DNA of 64,000 nt from Capillidium heterosporum (Eukaryota; Entomophthoromycota; Entomophthoromycetes; Entomophthorales; Capillidiaceae). Location: contig WBMQ01000001.1 in the NCBI GenBank assembly GCA_016630905.1, positions 2,418,001 through 2,482,000 of the forward strand, in the 5' to 3' direction. Shown here piece by piece: positions 36,631 through 47,408 of this stretch (positions within the stretch are counted from its first letter, which is position 1; every line of letters begins with the position of its first letter). The notes beneath the pieces were generated by a model. The model saw only the letters and a program-made list of their open reading frames with translations, made no database searches and had not been told where the DNA came from. Position numbers and translations under genes: made by a program.

Positions 36631-36689
36631 TTTATTAAAGGTTGGAATTTGGAAGAGAAGCGTCGACTGAAGCAAGTTGAACTTTGAAA

Positions 36690-36696
36690 TTTTATA
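36690..36696 (-). promoter_or_regulatory. Probable TATA element of receptor paralogue 1
   Basis: TATAAAA on the minus strand about 60 bp before the start codon at 36630. Confidence 0.4.
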
Positions 36697-39624
36697 GTTC
36701 AAAGTAAAAGTTAGCTTTAGTTCATAGTTTATTTTACAGCATCGACTATCTATGTTATGAACTAGTTACCGTGACTATTTTGTAGGCATTTGAGTTTGGT
36801 TTGTTCTGTGTACTAGGCAGTAACTTGCATATAGAAAGAATATTCTTTCAAAATAGGTCCCGAGTTGCGCTACTGTACTAAAAGTAGTAAAGTTTCTATT
36901 TAAGGTCGAATGCTTTAGGACATCATTTACCTTTTACAACTTTTATTGGGTGTTTTTAGCAACTTTAGCAAGCTTGTTGGATTTTTTGTTAAACTTTGAA
37001 AGAATAATTTGGGTCTGTATTTTTAGTTCCAATACTTTGCTCAAATTTATATTTCACCCGAGTCAATTTATTTATACTTTTAACTTAAAAACTTATAAAG
37101 AACCATTGTTTATTCGAGAATTGACATATATAACTATCATTAAGCCATTGCTGTATATATATTACATAAAAACCAACTTTTAAATATTCCTCTTTCAAAG
37201 TATTTCGTACATCCATCAACACAAAATCGCAGAGCTACACCTAAAATTTAGCCATGTAGCGTGCATGCTCCTTAGTGAATAAGTGGGTGGGAACCTCACT
37301 TTTGACTAGGACAAACTATTCTCATCGGTAAACTATTCGAAAATATTCTAGTCAAAGAATTGGCTAAAGTTATACTTCAAGGAGTAATCAGGTATAAGAT
37401 TTTCAAACATTCATAGATTGAAGCCCACCTATAACTTCTTCCCCAATTGTCAAAGTTCCATATAGTATAGCACCAACGAAAGCTCAAATGCTGGCTGGAT
37501 GCTAGTTCTTTAGAAGACAAATCGTTTGTCGAGTAGTTATGTGAATCAAATTTTAGACCTACATGCACACGCTTATTACTCTCATCTAGATGAAGTAGCA
37601 CCTACTGCTCTCGACCACACAAAACTTTCAAGAATATCGTTTGGGCTTAGGTTATACTACGCCATACAAGTAGATGGTGCTAGATCTTTAACTCGTGATT
37701 TTGGTTTGAGGATCAGATATACAAAAATTTCAAGAGGTAGTTACAGAAAGCTGTACCTTTGTATATGCTCACTACCCTTCATTTGATAGGGTGTATGGAT
37801 GGCTCAAGATACATTGAAAACTTTTCATTGCCTGTTTGAAGTTTATAGGATTCTACAAGTTTAGGCAGAATATATCAGGGGTGTTTGAGCTATATAAATT
37901 TCTTGCAGTATTTTTAACATCTTTACTTTTATAGACCTAAAACTTTATAATTCCTGTACACCAGTTTAAGTATTCTACAAAACTACTAATTTGAAATTTA
38001 TACTGAATATTTAGATATACTACCTCTACTCACCTAATAAAGTCTAAGTTAAGCAGATGGAGGTAATAGTCATTAAATATATCTTGGCTATTAAATAAAC
38101 TAATAAAACACCATACATTGCGCATCTAGGAACTTACTAAGATATGCTACATAAATTTTACAAGATACCTGTAGTACTTGATAATAAATTCGAATACCTC
38201 AACGAAGCAACTGGCTAGACATCTTTAATAGTAGTCAACCCAACTTCTACAAGTTCACCAAACTAGGCTTTTCTAAGAATAAATAGGAAAAACTACATAC
38301 CACAAAAGTAGATGTTTCCATTAAGAGCGTTAATATCCTCAAATAGCTTGTAAAATGTGGTCGCTATAGTGAATTTTTTATGTTGAAATTACCTGTTTTT
38401 GTTGAGCCAATATTCAATATGTAGGACAAATCGTTCACATTGGATGATGTGCAATTGAAAGTTAAGATATATATTCTATAGTATACATATTGTAATACTT
38501 GATAATTAGTTTTATTCACATATACCCTCCAACTTAGTTAAGAGTGTATATCACAACTAAGGATATGCTCCAATTTCTACAGAGCTTCATTTCAAAATTT
38601 AAAAACATTCTCATTAGCTTAAATTCCACTCAATTAAATTGTGCCATACTTTTCATTTCCATCCCAAAGGGCGAAGTCAAAATGCAACTGACTATATTAA
38701 GGATGGAACTCAAATATACTTTTTCAACATTGGTATTAGAACTTAGCTTTAAAAATGGTCTGGCCGAAAGTCAAGTCCGTTTTAGTTTGGACAAAAGTTG
38801 ATTCGATTATGAGTATATGTTTGTAGAAGGTTAAAGTCTCGATTAGCTTTTTAAGTCAAAATTGTACAACGGACTTTGTATTGAACTTTTTATTACTAGA
38901 AATATGAGCTTCAAGCATACGTTGCTACCACAGCCTGAATAGAAGCACTTTTAGGCAGCGTCTCGAATATTACACAGAAGTTTAGAAAATTTTATACTAG
39001 AGTTTCTAATAAACTTAGTTGAAAGCATAAAAGTCCAAAATCCAATGCAGTATAATAACGGCTGTTGTATGAATATACCAGGTCGTTCATTTAAAGAAGA
39101 CAACCTTATTATCCCGTCAACTATTTATTTTGAAGACTATGTTTTTAAATTCAAAATCCAAAATCTATTATTGATGGCTATATAATTCAACAAAGTGCCT
39201 CTACACCCGAAAATTTACCTTATTCGAGATTTAGTCAGGTCTAATTTAGTTCTGATCTACTTTTGAAAATATTGCCAAATTTATCCAGACCATAGCTTCA
39301 AATCAATTTACCCACCTTTGCGGAAGTTTCATTGAGGTTTATACCACAGCCAGTATACCTTATAATCGAAAATTTGCCTATACTAATTTGTTCCCGGCCC
39401 ATCCAATATATTTAGTAAAGACGAACTACCTTCGGTATAAGTTTAGTAAAGGCAACTAACATTTCAAGCTATAACTTAGCTTGGAACCTAACTAGTTTAT
39501 CCACATGACAATGTGAACTAGACCTCGCAAATTTAGGAAATGTACGAGGATGTATTCATGCTTTAGCATAGGAAGGGGCGCCGACTTTGAATGCTTGCGT
39601 ATGTTTGGTTGCAAAAGCGGCAGA
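36697..39624. other. Intergenic between the two divergent receptor genes
   Basis: About 2.9 kb. A frame at 38565..38801 (ATG start, about 79 codons, KMQLTILRMELKYTFSTLVLEL) and one at 37526..37786 are richer in G+C than the spacer and might be remnants, but I recognise nothing in them. No RNA gene or repeat supported. Confidence 0.4.
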
Positions 39625-39633
39625 TATATAATA
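39625..39633 (+). promoter_or_regulatory. TATA element of receptor paralogue 2
   Basis: TATATAATA about 67 bp before the ATG at 39700, in otherwise mixed sequence. Confidence 0.45.
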
Positions 39634-39699
39634 CCTGCATTAAATCGAAACTAGCAAATTCGATATACTTTTTCGTTTCTTTCTCAATTTTCAAAGACA

Positions 39700-40898
39700 A
39701 TGGTGCTGGATATCAGTCAGGAGCTTCTAAACTTCTACCAAGAGGTAGGGATCGCTTTAAATAGCATCAGCTTAGGATTTTCTCTAGTCCCCATAGTGTT
39801 TATGGTAGCAATCTTTCTACATAAACCAACTTTAGTTTCGAGGGTAACTTTACGTCTACAAGCTGGAATCTCTTTGGTCGATTTCACTATGCACTTGGCA
39901 TCCATGTTCTTCTATCGTACTCCCGACGGTTCGTTATGTAGCTTCTTAGGTTTCTATAGGGTATTCGCCCGGCAGTTCTACTGCTACCTCAACATCGCCA
40001 TCGCCTTGAATTTGCAGCTTGTCTTTTTGCAAGCTAAACGTTTTAATCCCAAGTGGGAGTACGCATACTGGGTCGTACCTTTAGCTCTATCTCTAGTCGT
40101 CTGTGTCCCACCCTATGGTAACCTATCCACTCTAGATTTTAACTAAACTTTACTAGCCTTAGGAATATTCGGTATGAATGTTACGAAGCTGTGTGTCATT
40201 CAAAAAGACGTCAAGAACGTCGAGCTGTGGAATTTATTCTTAATCAATATAATAGTCTTCGTAACGTTAGTCTACTGCTTCAATCATATCGCTACTGGTT
40301 ATCGGTAAACTGTTCAGTAATGTTAATAAGATGAAGGATAACGAGAACAAGAAAAGCAAAAACTACCAGGAGTCCAACGCCGAGATCCAGGACTTCCTTC
40401 AGAAACTTGCTTTCAGAGTGTAATGGAAATCACTTCAACTTAAACTAACGTCGATCTTAGATCGCTTTACCCTATAGTCTGCTTTATGGGCCAGATCGGA
40501 ACTTTCATTCGAACGATCACCTTGAACGTCCTCGGCATCAATCTCAACTGGATTCGGGCTTGGTCTACCTTCGGAGAAAGTAGTATATCTAATTCAGCTA
40601 AATCTAACTTTTACTTAGCTACGGTAGGGATATTGAACTTTATCGCCTTCATATGTGATCCTACATTCCACCTAGCATTAATCGAATGCTATCAAGATTT
40701 GAAGTTTTTTTTCAAGTCCAAAGGTTTCTTTTATCGTCAGAATCAAGATGGTAAGCTTATTGTATAGGCCATAAACTAAATGTTATAGTCGAGCTACAGA
40801 GTAGAGAGGAGTTCTTCGATTCGGAAACCCAAGTAGATGAAAGCGAAATTAAAGTTAACACTACCAAGGCCATCATGGATGAATCCAGAGTATTCTAA
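39700..40898 (+). CDS. 7TM receptor-like protein (paralogue 2), one frameshift
   Basis: Head-to-head paralogue of the gene at 35430..36630. Exons: 39700..40117, 40157..40419, 40461..40579, 40619..40750 and 40789..40898; introns 39, 41, 39 and 38 nt; about 346 residues. Exons 1 and 3 have the same lengths as in the paralogue (418 and 119 nt). The 39-nt third intron leaves the frame open if unspliced, but its donor, CTAAC branch and acceptor match the 41-nt intron of the paralogue, so it should be removed. Exon 2 carries one extra base near 40282 (CTTCAATCATATC), which would break the fifth helix; skipping it restores FIISLLVIGKLF and the rest of the gene. The helix set is complete. The tail (VELQSREEFFDSETQVDESE) is acidic as in the paralogue. 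Ligand unknown; nutrient or pheromone sensing would be guesswork. Confidence 0.8.
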
Positions 40899-41570
40899 TT
40901 CAACAATACTCCTATCACAAAATTAGCCCTATTAAATTAATCTTACCACGTACGCTTATATTTTTTACTCTGCTTTTGAACTGGCTTTAATTAACCAGTA
41001 TATATACTTGCTAAATTTAATATTTAATATATATTAATGGTTATTTAAAGTAAGCTAATGGATGATTGTAGGACTTTTGTATTTCAAGGCATCTCAACAA
41101 CATCTTTTATACTAAATTTTGCGAAAATAGCAGTAATATTTGAAGTTTCTAAGCTTAAAAGCTCATTATGGATGTGAATAATATAAAAATATTATATAAA
41201 ATATGTAGCTAATTGCCGCTAAAAGGTAACCAGTTTAAATTTTGTGCTAAATATGTCTACAAGTTACTGTTAAAGAATAACGGCTGTATCTAGATCAAGT
41301 ATATAAGTTTTAAATATTGCTAACTATATCTAACGGTACAATAGTACTTAAATATTGACAATCAGGTATAAAGTACATGCCGTTTTACTACTGTAGCAGT
41401 ATAGTAAAAGTATGTCCATCACTTCTTATTATAAAATATAAAGATCTATAGTTATGCAACGATATATATTAAAGCTAACCAATATAATATAAAGTCAAAT
41501 ATACTTGCATTTATCAAAACTAAATTTTATTGTAGGTTTTTATATTTAATGTAAAGCTTGAAGCACTCAC
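40899..41570. other. Intergenic, AT-rich
   Basis: Between the converging ends of receptor 2 and the eight-cysteine peptide gene; nothing recognised. Confidence 0.5.
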
Positions 41571-41867
41571 TTAAGCAATGAACAGGTCGTTGTTGGCCGA
41601 TTCGAAGCAGTTGGAGTTGACATTACTGCAGCACTCGTTATCACAAAATACGGCAGCCTCAGTGTTACGGTTGTAGTCGTTGGCGTTGAAGCAGTTGCCG
41701 GTGTCGTAGCAGCAGTTCTCGGCTATGATTGGACCACAACCATACCCAAAATGTCTACGCTTCAAATGATTAGAAGCGCTGGGCTTGGAGTTTCCAAGCT
41801 TAAATGGAGGTAAAGCGACAACGGCTAAAGCCAAAGTGGAGACTAAAGTAATGGTTTTGAAAAACAT
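41571..41867 (-). CDS. Small secreted eight-cysteine protein (98 aa)
   Basis: Starts with a signal peptide (MFFKTITLVSTLALAVVA, cleavage about residue 18-20). A short pro-like part ends at a dibasic site (HLKRRHFG, about residues 34-41) suitable for Kex2-type processing. The mature part has eight Cys in the order C-P, CC, C, C, CC, C (CGPIIAENCCYDTGNC, FCDNECCSNVNSNC). Such spacing suggests four disulfides. The function is unknown; no named family is recognised. A TATA box is 30 bp upstream, which fits strong expression. A decayed copy is at 11042..11275. Confidence 0.85.
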   Translation of the reverse strand: MFFKTITLVSTLALAVVALPPFKLGNSKPSASNHLKRRHFGYGCGPIIAENCCYDTGNCFNANDYNRNTEAAVFCDNECCSNVNSNCFESANNDLFIA

Positions 41868-41896
41868 TTTATGTAGCTAGAATTGAAGACCTAGGG

Positions 41897-41905
41897 CTAT
41901 TTATA
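41897..41905 (-). promoter_or_regulatory. TATA box of the eight-cysteine gene
   Basis: TATAAATAG on the minus strand, about 30 bp before the ATG. Confidence 0.6.
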
Positions 41906-42650
41906 CTTTGAGCAAGCAACCTGTTATCAACAGAACAGTACTTTATCCTTGCCATTTTAAACTTTAATTTATAACATTAGATCTATATCAGTTATTGGAT
42001 CAAGCTGCAAGTTTATATCAGTAAAATTGAATTCATTAAGCTAAGTATAGTTTTGACATTCAGCCATTCAAAGCATCTGTATATAAATGACTACACCAAT
42101 AGCTACTTTACGAAGCAAGAGCCAATCAGCAATAGCAGCAAGAACTACTAATCTAGCGATACTATCGCTTCAAATTTTACAAAGGAAACAAGTGCAAATT
42201 TGTATCTAACTTGGCTATACATACTACTAATTTAGTGGGATTTATGAACTATATAAGTGCGTCTTGGAGTTTGATTAATTTTAGTTACCATTAGAAAATA
42301 ATGTGGCATGAGTTGGTGGCATTAGTCTATAAATAAGATGGGCAAGCTTTTAGTATAAAATCCAGCTGTATTTACAAATTTACAAAACATTTCAGTAACT
42401 ACAAAATAAATCTATTGAAAGCCAAACATAAAGCATACCCATTGATGTGAAAATCCATTATATTTATACTTGATAGTTATCATACTTTCAATAAAAGTGG
42501 CTAGTAGAATCTATTGAGGATGGTGCCGATATATACTATTGATATCACTTGGGCTGAAGCTTAAACTCAACTAACTCTATACTATAAATACATGCAATGG
42601 AAATATACTAGTGAAACTCACCCAACAATAGCAAGCATATTAAAAAAGTA
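41906..42650. other. Intergenic
   Basis: AT-rich; no gene supported. Confidence 0.5.
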
Positions 42651-42996
42651 AATTTTATTGACGACTATTAAATCAATTAATGGTAGCCATCTCCCTTACC
42701 ACCCTTCTTACCACCCAATAGGTTGCCGATGGTTGCATCGACGTTGGCTTTGATTAAACTATTCTTCCCACTGTTGAGGAGTTTAGCGGTGGCATCCAGA
42801 TCCAGAAGACTCTTCTTGGTAAGGATATCGGCATCAACATCCAAGTCCAATAGACTGCCACCTTTCCCACCATTTCCACCGTTGTAGGGAGGCTGGACAT
42901 AGTTGTTGGGGGCTGGAGCCGAAAGAACAGCCGAGATTAGGATGGTAGAGATTATTATAGTGAATTTGAACATTGTATTATTTGATGTTTGCTTTT
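42651..42996. repeat. Left arm of 346-bp inverted repeat
   Basis: Nearly identical to the reverse complement of 43800..44145. It covers the whole coding region of a 98-aa gene plus about 23 bp before the ATG and 26 bp after the stop. Confidence 0.93.
42677..42973 (-). CDS. Small secreted Gly/Asp/Leu-rich protein, twin 1
   Basis: 98 residues. Signal peptide MFKFTIIISTILISAVLSAPAP, then a Tyr/Pro/Gly linker (NNYVQPPYNGGNGGKGG) and two imperfect repeats around SLLDLD-x-D/A-x-x-L (SLLDLDVDADIL and SLLDLDATAKLL), ending in GGKKGGKGDGYH. No cysteine. The function is unknown; secretion is clear. It differs from twin 2 at three bases, all transitions, all in the signal peptide. A TATA box lies at 43030..43037. 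The short shared upstream part (about 23 bp) excludes the TATA box, so the two promoters are different. Confidence 0.88.
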   Translation of the reverse strand: MFKFTIIISTILISAVLSAPAPNNYVQPPYNGGNGGKGGSLLDLDVDADILTKKSLLDLDATAKLLNSGKNSLIKANVDATIGNLLGGKKGGKGDGYH

Positions 42997-43029
42997 GATG
43001 CTTGTATTCATCATTGTCTTTTTGATCCG

Positions 43030-43037
43030 TTTATATA
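43030..43037 (-). promoter_or_regulatory. TATA box of twin 1
   Basis: TATATAAA on the minus strand about 57 bp before the ATG at 42973. Confidence 0.55.
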
Positions 43038-43761
43038 CTTGATTTCACCTAGACTTTGTTAATTGAGACTATGCTGATTTTGGCCAGGAGGTAAGGGTCC
43101 AAGCTTTAGCCTCCTTGAATAAGTACGCTTTCGCCTGAAACTAATTGGCTTGCCTATTAAATTTAGGTGGGCTGAGCTTCGTATATATGTTTCAATACTA
43201 GTGTCGTATCACTATAGGAGATTATTTTTGGATATAGAAATAGCTCTAGATGGTGAAGATGCACCAGCATTCTGGATCTCTAAATCATATAAAGGGTTAT
43301 GTTTGCAATCTAGATTCCTGCCAAAGCGATCTCCAGACAAAACTATTAACAGACATTATACTGTTAAATTATGGGTGCATTTTCATAGAGCCAATAGTAA
43401 ATGTAGCTCCTAGTAAGGCTAGGCGTGATATAAATTGCAACAATTTATGAGAATTTATTCATTTAAATGTTTGCACCCCAAATTTACACATTCTATAGAT
43501 CTAACAAACAAGTCTTTGAAAGGATGAATGCAACAAAGCTTCGCCAGTAAATTTAGCATTCATCAACTACAGTTGGGTAATCCTAAAGTTGCACCATTCA
43601 AGGATATTATTAGGAGATTTACCCCCTAATGCGAAGGCTACTTGAAGTTTGGTAGTACGCTAAAGGTCTAAGGATTTCGGGAGTGGACTATACCTTAACG
43701 AACTGCGCCTCCTTAATTTAGTCTACAGTTTGGAGTGAAAAGTGGTGTATACAACTTTTAC
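43038..43761. other. Spacer between the inverted twins
   Basis: Frames at 43150..43413 and 43250..43450 overlap each other and have no recognisable product. It contains the promoters of both twins at its edges. Confidence 0.45.
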
Positions 43762-43769
43762 TATATAAA
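43762..43769 (+). promoter_or_regulatory. TATA box of twin 2
   Basis: TATATAAA about 54 bp before the ATG at 43823. Confidence 0.6.
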
Positions 43770-43799
43770 GAAGTAGCTGCAACCTTAATTCCATATCAA

Positions 43800-44145
43800 A
43801 AAAGCAAACATCAAATAATACAATGTTCAAATTCACTATAGTAGTCTCTACCATCCTAATCTTGGCTGTTCTTTCGGCTCCAGCCCCCAACAACTATGTC
43901 CAGCCTCCCTACAACGGTGGAAATGGTGGGAAAGGTGGCAGTCTATTGGACTTGGATGTTGATGCCGATATCCTTACCAAGAAGAGTCTTCTGGATCTGG
44001 ATGCCACCGCTAAACTCCTCAACAGTGGGAAGAATAGTTTAATCAAAGCCAACGTCGATGCAACCATCGGCAACCTATTGGGTGGTAAGAAGGGTGGTAA
44101 GGGAGATGGCTACCATTAATTGATTTAATAGTCGTCAATAAAATT
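43800..44145. repeat. Right arm of 346-bp inverted repeat
   Basis: Partner of 42651..42996; the arms are separated by 803 bp and point away from each other. Confidence 0.93.
43823..44119 (+). CDS. Small secreted Gly/Asp/Leu-rich protein, twin 2
   Basis: 98 residues, identical to twin 1 after the signal peptide; the signal peptide reads TIVVSTILILAVL instead of TIIISTILISAVL. The same linker and double SLLDLD repeat. The AATAAA shortly after the stop is inside the repeat arm and so shared. Function unknown. Confidence 0.88.
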   Translation: MFKFTIVVSTILILAVLSAPAPNNYVQPPYNGGNGGKGGSLLDLDVDADILTKKSLLDLDATAKLLNSGKNSLIKANVDATIGNLLGGKKGGKGDGYH

Positions 44146-45267
44146 ATAATTATTCTACTACACTACATTTAATTTCGACTTGTATTATATTTAATATTTG
44201 CTATAAGATATTTTTAAACTATTGCCATGTATTTGACTTGTATAAGATATAGTGCTAATGTTATTGAATTGTGGCATTTAGTCTTTCCAAGAAACTAAAG
44301 TATTAACATAAAACTACTACTAGCTACTTTTTGAGGTAGTTTTACATATAAAAATCAATATTAATTCAGATATGCAATTTTCATAATGTTTAAAATAATC
44401 TTTGATTTTAAAAAATAATAGATTTGTGACTCACACACTATACTTAATAATCAATAATAGATCAAAACCTTGTCTAATTAGATAAATTAGATATATTATC
44501 AAAATAGCTATAATAGATGCTGCATATATTTTGAAAAGAATCAGTTTACAAAGATTTATGAAGATCAGTACATATGTACTGTTTTGAAAAAAGAGGATGA
44601 AAGATGAAGAAATACTATAAAGTCAATATACAATCATTAATATCAATAGTACTAAAACTGGTAATAAAGTATATTTAGAATCAAATGAAAAGAAGCGCCA
44701 CTATTCAAAATGACGGCTTTAATATATGTAGGAAGTGCATAAGGGATATAAACAAAACATTTTTGGTAAACTAATTCTATTGATAGAAACCCTGGGCTAT
44801 ACAGGAGTTAAGAGCATATTCTGAATTCATCAAACAATACATAAGCTTACCTGGACAAAGGAAACCAAGCATCTACCCTTCGAATATCTTTCTTACTCCA
44901 TCTTTACCATTTTTCCGCTATACAAAACCTATGACTATGATACCGTATCCACATCCACAATTACATCCTTCTATCATGATCAGCTCGTATTAAAATGAGA
45001 GTGGATTGTTTGTATTTTGAAGCAAATACCTTTTCAAGGGTCGTATTTAGATACAGGAACTTGTTCCAACTTGAAAATCCGTTGTCTACTTCGTATAGCT
45101 CCGTTTCTGACGTTTGAAGTTATTAAATCTAAAGCAATCTAGAATTTTATGTGACTCTATGTCTACAAATATACCGTATTAATAAACTACTTGGAATTTT
45201 TGATACGGTATATATAGCAGATAGGTCTACAGGATGTAACGGAAATACAAGATACCAAATCCATATT
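44146..45267. other. Intergenic, AT-rich
   Basis: No gene supported. The frame of the elongase stays open for about 39 codons before its ATG but without another ATG. Confidence 0.5.
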
Positions 45268-46071
45268 ATGAACCACATTTTAATCGACACAAATATTTCA
45301 AATTACAAGGAACTTCCCTTCCATCAAATTTATCCACTGTTAGTTGATACCTATGCGCCTTTCATTGTAGTCCTGACCTACTTAGTAGTAGTAACCGTAT
45401 GGTCTGCCTATAACAAAACTAAAGCCAAGATTCAAGCTAATGAAAAGGTGCAAAAGAATATCAACAGCAACTTAACCTTCTTTATAATCTGCCATGACCT
45501 CTTACTTATTCTGTTTTCATCAGTAGCTTTTATCAATGTGATGGTAGGTATGTACAACCAATTTCTAGTCAACTCAGCTCAAGATCTCAAATCCAAGTAC
45601 TGCGACCTTAACCAACAATCCTGGAACAGCTACATCGGCTACTGGACCTGGTTTTTCTATTTATCCAAGTACTACGAGATCATCGATACTTTAATCATAC
45701 TAGTAAAGGGTAAAGTTCCAAGTTACCTACAAGTTTACCATCACGCCGGAATTATTTTATCCATCTACCTATTCACCAAATATAAAAACCCGGTTATTGT
45801 CTCGGTAGTTGGCTTGAATACCTTCATTCACAGCATCATGTACGCTTATTATTTACTAGTTACTTTGGGATCGGAAGCAGTGCTCAAGTACAAGCATATG
45901 ATCACCTACGCCCAGCTTACCCAGTTTGTAGTTGGATCTTTTGCTATATTCTGGTGCTTGGTATATGACTGCTTTGATTTTAAGCAGAGATTTGCTGTGG
46001 CAATTGGGCTGATGTACACGTTTATTTTAATCGTGCTGTTTCTTAATTTTGCTAGAGTTAACTATCACTGA
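45268..46071 (+). CDS. ELO-family fatty acid elongase (3-ketoacyl-CoA synthase)
   Basis: Condenses malonyl-CoA with acyl-CoA in the ER membrane, the first step of very-long-chain or polyunsaturated fatty acid elongation. Single exon of 267 residues from the ATG at 45268. It has about seven membrane segments. Family motifs are in order: KYYEIIDT at 134-141, PSYLQVYHHAG around 151-161 and NTFIHSIMYAYY about 185-196. The histidine box reads QVYHH, so the first His of HxxHH is Gln; the other two His are present. The QxxHH form and the NxxxHxxMYxYY box are closer to PUFA/MUFA-type elongases than to the yeast saturated type, which is inference. The gene stands alone; its substrate cannot be read from sequence. 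Confidence 0.9.
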   Translation: MNHILIDTNISNYKELPFHQIYPLLVDTYAPFIVVLTYLVVVTVWSAYNKTKAKIQANEKVQKNINSNLTFFIICHDLLLILFSSVAFINVMVGMYNQFLVNSAQDLKSKYCDLNQQSWNSYIGYWTWFFYLSKYYEIIDTLIILVKGKVPSYLQVYHHAGIILSIYLFTKYKNPVIVSVVGLNTFIHSIMYAYYLLVTLGSEAVLKYKHMITYAQLTQFVVGSFAIFWCLVYDCFDFKQRFAVAIGLMYTFILIVLFLNFARVNYH

Positions 46072-47408
46072 ACGTATAGTATATTTTTATAAATACATTT
46101 CGTCATTTTATATATGCAGTAAAGGTTTGACACATTTGATTTATAGCTGTAAGATAGACTTTTCTATACGATAAACTTTTTTCTATGTTTAAATTATATA
46201 AGTTTAGCCATCGATAGATTTACTAAAAATTTGCCAATATACTCTTTACAAATAAGCCCATTTCACTATAGATTTGAATTTGCACAATTTGAAGATAAAT
46301 ATTGTTGACTTTTGGAAATCAATTCATGTAACTAAAAAATTTAGTACATTTTGCAAGAAAAGTTAAGGTTAATTGGTAAAATATTTTAAATTGCATCAAT
46401 ATTTGGTATAGTATACAAAAGTAAACCATACTAAAGCTTCAAGCTACTTATATAGTAATGATGGAACTGTAATAAATATTCCAACTGCTATAGACATACA
46501 ATCGAAAAGCTTTGTGTAGGGAAGTAATTCTACTTATGTAAACTATAGCTTCAATTTAAAGTAATGGAATATACTTAGCTATTTATACTTGATGAGATTT
46601 ATCGCAAAGTGGACTATATTTCGATATTCTGTAAAGCAGTTTGATTGAGTCTCAATACCACTAGTCCCACTTTTATGTAAGGATCGATAGTTGTAAGTAT
46701 AGTCGAATTGAGTTGAATCAATTACGATGTGCTTCATTAAGGAATATGAATATTAAAGCCAAGCTACTATATAGTTTTAAAAGGTAAACTATGTGAGGTG
46801 GTATAAATTATAATATTTTCCAGCGCCACAATTATATTATTTTTATTTTTATAAAGCTTTGAAATATTTAAAATGTAGCTGTAATCGCATTATCACTTTT
46901 CTAATTTAAAAATCAACCAAACTTTAATCCCCTTCATTATATCTTTAAATGAACATGCATACAAAACTACTTTTAGAAACACAAAAATACATCACATTCA
47001 TTGTATTCATATTATTGACATTGATATGTACCTGTAGTATAGAGTTTTTATGGAGTTAAGTTTACATTCCATAAATAGTTTAACAGTTCAAGACAATCCT
47101 AAAACCGTATACTACAGTCCTATTTTTATTGAGCATCAATCAAAAACACTGATTTATTCTATTATACATAGCGCTATAGTGTTCCTTGATAAAGGAAAGC
47201 CTTTACTGTAAGGTTTATAAATATCTAAAAGATAATATTTGATAGCCGTTCCAGTTTCTTCGCCATAACAGCTACTTTTATAATAGATTACTAAATTTTG
47301 GAGTCTATAAAGTGATAAATTATTAATGTATACATATAAAAGTTGATTAGCCAAACTATTTAATTGTATTGAAGTTTTTGCAGAAATGTAGTCTTTATTT
47401 CAAAATTC
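46072..47408. other. Intergenic, AT-rich
   Basis: Between the converging ends of the elongase and the short cysteine-repeat gene. No gene supported. Confidence 0.5.

Noticed and set aside
36950-37183. 77-codon plus frame rich in Phe/Leu/Ile
   Set aside because: Its hydrophobicity comes from AT-rich sequence; no conserved feature and no promoter.
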